Shown piece after piece: positions 5,179-5,187 of a stretch of 5,187 nt of DNA (the stretch's first letter is position 1; every line of letters starts with the position of its first letter). The stretch is from Bacteroidales bacterium GP2. GTDB taxonomy: Bacteria; Bacteroidota; Bacteroidia; Bacteroidales; Muribaculaceae. A model generated the notes under the pieces. It was not told where the DNA came from, made no database searches, and was given only the letters and a program-made list of their open reading frames with translations. The position numbers were made by a program, and so were the translations under genes. Location: the NCBI GenBank assembly GCA_001701115.1, contig DAAJ01000110.1:11690-16876 (forward strand), read 5' to 3'.

Positions 5179-5187
5179 CACTCCCCC

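Overview
The window looks like chromosome from a member of the Bacteroidota, most likely order Bacteroidales (Muribaculaceae/Bacteroidaceae-like). Three things point there: a SusC/SusD outer-membrane uptake pair, start codons preceded by A/T-rich sequence rather than a Shine-Dalgarno motif, and a Bacteroidales-type promoter (TTG, 20-base spacer, TAnnTTTG) in front of the rplY operon. The species cannot be fixed from the sequence alone.

Left half, plus strand (1-2859). This is the 3' part of a nutrient-uptake operon. It holds the last 133 codons of a SusC/RagA-type TonB-dependent transporter, a complete 650-residue SusD/RagB-type surface lipoprotein, and a complete 149-residue lipoprotein in the place where SusE/SusF-type accessory proteins usually sit. 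Gaps between genes are 28 and 24 bases, so co-transcription is likely. The transporter and SusD protein would form the lidded barrel that captures and imports an oligomeric substrate. The third protein is probably an extra surface binding or scaffold protein. No enzyme, sensor or regulator of the locus is in view, so the substrate cannot be named.

Middle (2860-3378). A 519-base A/T-rich stretch separates two converging operons. It contains a long imperfect hairpin just after the lipoprotein gene, a strong rho-independent terminator (stem 2959-2987), an A/T-rich inverted repeat, and one possible 64-codon gene of unusual codon use. The small gene is not recognised and may not be real.

Right half, minus strand (3379-5187). 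A compact housekeeping operon is read right to left: promoter and about 80 bases of leader, rplY (ribosomal protein L25/Ctc), pth (peptidyl-tRNA hydrolase), and an S4-domain protein of the Hsp15 (HslR) type. Gaps are 17 and 11 bases. All three act on the ribosome or on peptidyl-tRNA: L25 binds 5S rRNA, Pth recycles dropped-off peptidyl-tRNA, and Hsp15 rescues 50S subunits that still carry nascent-chain tRNA.

No RNA gene, insertion sequence, CRISPR array, phage gene or defence system was seen. The least explained items are the small accessory lipoprotein, the A/T-rich small ORF, the structured 3' region after the Sus-type operon, and the hairpin in the rplY leader.
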